A stretch of DNA of 64,000 bases from Mycolicibacterium llatzerense (GTDB lineage: Bacteria; Actinomycetota; Actinomycetes; Mycobacteriales; Mycobacteriaceae), in NCBI RefSeq assembly GCF_000878195.1, contig NZ_JXST01000004.1, positions 62,001-126,000 of the forward strand. The letters are read 5' to 3'. Position numbers and translations under genes: made by a program. Of the stretch, positions 63,283-64,000 are shown piece by piece. Each line of letters opens with the position of its first letter. Position 1 is the stretch's first letter. Under the pieces are notes generated by a model. It saw only the letters and a program-made list of their open reading frames with translations. It ran no database searches and was not told where the DNA came from.

Positions 63283-64000
63283 ATGACCACATCGATGATC
63301 TCATCGACCAAAGCCGAAAACCGCCGCGCGATCTGGAATACCATCCGGGGCTCCTCCGGCAACCTGGTGGAGTGGTACGACGTCTACGTCTACACCGTGT
63401 TCGCCACCTACTTCGAGAAGCAATTCTTCGATGAGGCGGACCAGAATTCGACGATCTACGTCTACGCGATCTTCGCCGTCACGTTCCTGACCCGGCCGGT
63501 GGGCTCATGGTTCTTCGGGCGGTACGCCGACCGTCGCGGCCGGCGCGCCGCCCTGACCTTCAGCGTGTCGCTGATGGCGATGTGCTCCATGGTGATCGCG
63601 CTGGTGCCCGGGCAGGCGACGATCGGGGCGGCCGCGCCGGTGGTGCTGATCTTGTGCCGGCTGGTGCAAGGTTTCGCCACCGGTGGCGAATACGGCACCT
63701 CCGCGACGTACATGTCGGAGGCGGCCACGCGGGAACGGCGCGGCTTCTTCTCGTCGTTCCAGTACGTCACGCTGGTCGGCGGGCATGTGCTCGCCCAGTT
63801 CACCCTGCTGATCATCCTGACCGCGCTCACCAAGGATCAGGTACACGAATTCGGTTGGCGCATCGCATTTGCCATCGGTGGCGTGGCAGCGGTGGTGGTG
63901 TTCTGGCTGCGCCGGTCCATGGACGAGTCGCTGTCCGAGGAGCAGCTGGCGGCGATCAAAGCGGGCAAAGACACCGGTGCGGGCTCGCTGCGCGAACTGC
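63283..64000 (+). CDS. MFS transporter of the metabolite:H+ symporter group, 3' partial
   Basis: The first 239 residues of a major-facilitator transporter; the frame is open at the window end. It resembles the MHS (KgtP/ProP/ShiA) group: SSGNLVEWYDVYVYTVFATYF is the group's first helix with its EWYD signature, the loop 2-3 motif is FFGRYADRRGRRAAL, and RLVQGFATGGEYGTSATYMSE is the characteristic fourth-helix segment. Such proteins import dicarboxylates, betaines or other small metabolites with protons. ATG 63283 is chosen; ATG 63271 and 63274 are in the same frame just upstream. The substrate cannot be assigned. It may be part of the cyp142 transcript. Confidence 0.9.
   Translation, partial: MTTSMISSTKAENRRAIWNTIRGSSGNLVEWYDVYVYTVFATYFEKQFFDEADQNSTIYVYAIFAVTFLTRPVGSWFFGRYADRRGRRAALTFSVSLMAMCSMVIALVPGQATIGAAAPVVLILCRLVQGFATGGEYGTSATYMSEAATRERRGFFSSFQYVTLVGGHVLAQFTLLIILTALTKDQVHEFGWRIAFAIGGVAAVVVFWLRRSMDESLSEEQLAAIKAGKDTGAGSLREL

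Overview
The window is high-GC actinobacterial DNA with mycobacterial gene content: WS/DGAT acyltransferases, MPT63-like and hemophore-like exported proteins, F420/deazaflavin enzymes, a 13E12-type DUF222/HNH protein, and a steroid-catabolism region whose gene order closely follows M. tuberculosis Rv3553 down to Rv3518c. A fast-growing Mycolicibacterium-like species is the best fit. The species cannot be named from sequence alone.

Layout. 1-9.9 kb: SDR and WS/DGAT, a ZnT9-like CDF transporter, a LysR regulator divergent from an FdhF/YdeP molybdoenzyme, DUF222/HNH, a FUSC protein, and an acyltransferase coupled to a 43-residue membrane protein. 10.1-14.3 kb: two tandem UbiD paralogues (-) facing a TIGR02444 protein and UbiX (+). 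14.4-19.6 kb: the C/D-ring block ipdC-ipdB-ipdA-echA20 divergent from two SDRs, around a perfect KstR2 operator. 19.8-23.4 kb: an exported histidine phosphatase, a small exported protein, a Ddn-like protein and fadA5. 23.6-29.6 kb: the side-chain operon cyp125-chsE1-chsE2-chsH2-chsH1-ltp2. 29.7-34.8 kb: a DUF2339 membrane protein, a WxG/YxxxD pair resembling type VII secretion substrates, and an MPT63-like repeat protein. 35.0-40.4 kb: MaoC hydratase-kstD divergent from hsaE-hsaG-hsaF. 40.5-50.2 kb: an accessory block with WS/DGAT, SDR, an IS481-family element with an intact 6-bp target duplication, a collapsed SDR remnant, a two-component permease, a RecQ-phosphoribosyltransferase fusion, GNAT, a hemophore-like protein and IclR. 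50.4-53.4 kb: the Rv3531c-Rv3530c-Rv3529c-like operon. 53.5-64 kb: kshA with its Rv3527-like partner, gamma-carbonic anhydrase, the OB-fold/ltp4/ltp3/NTF2 operon, an F420-type oxidoreductase, an acetoacetate-decarboxylase-fold protein, cyp142, and an MFS transporter cut by the window end.

How it works together. CYP125 and CYP142 oxidise the sterol side chain. FadA5, ChsE1-ChsE2, ChsH1-ChsH2 and Ltp2 shorten it. KstD and KshA open rings A/B. HsaE, HsaG and HsaF finish the ring A fragment. EchA20 and IpdA/B/C handle rings C/D. Six boxes fitting the KstR consensus TnnAACnnGTTnnA (23429, 37550, 50323, 55191, 60039, 61220) and one KstR2 box (17867) tie these operons together. Three related hairpins (29613, 53457, 61128) each follow a gene of a KstR-type operon. 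No tRNA, rRNA or CRISPR array was seen, and no gene-free stretch exceeds about 220 bases.
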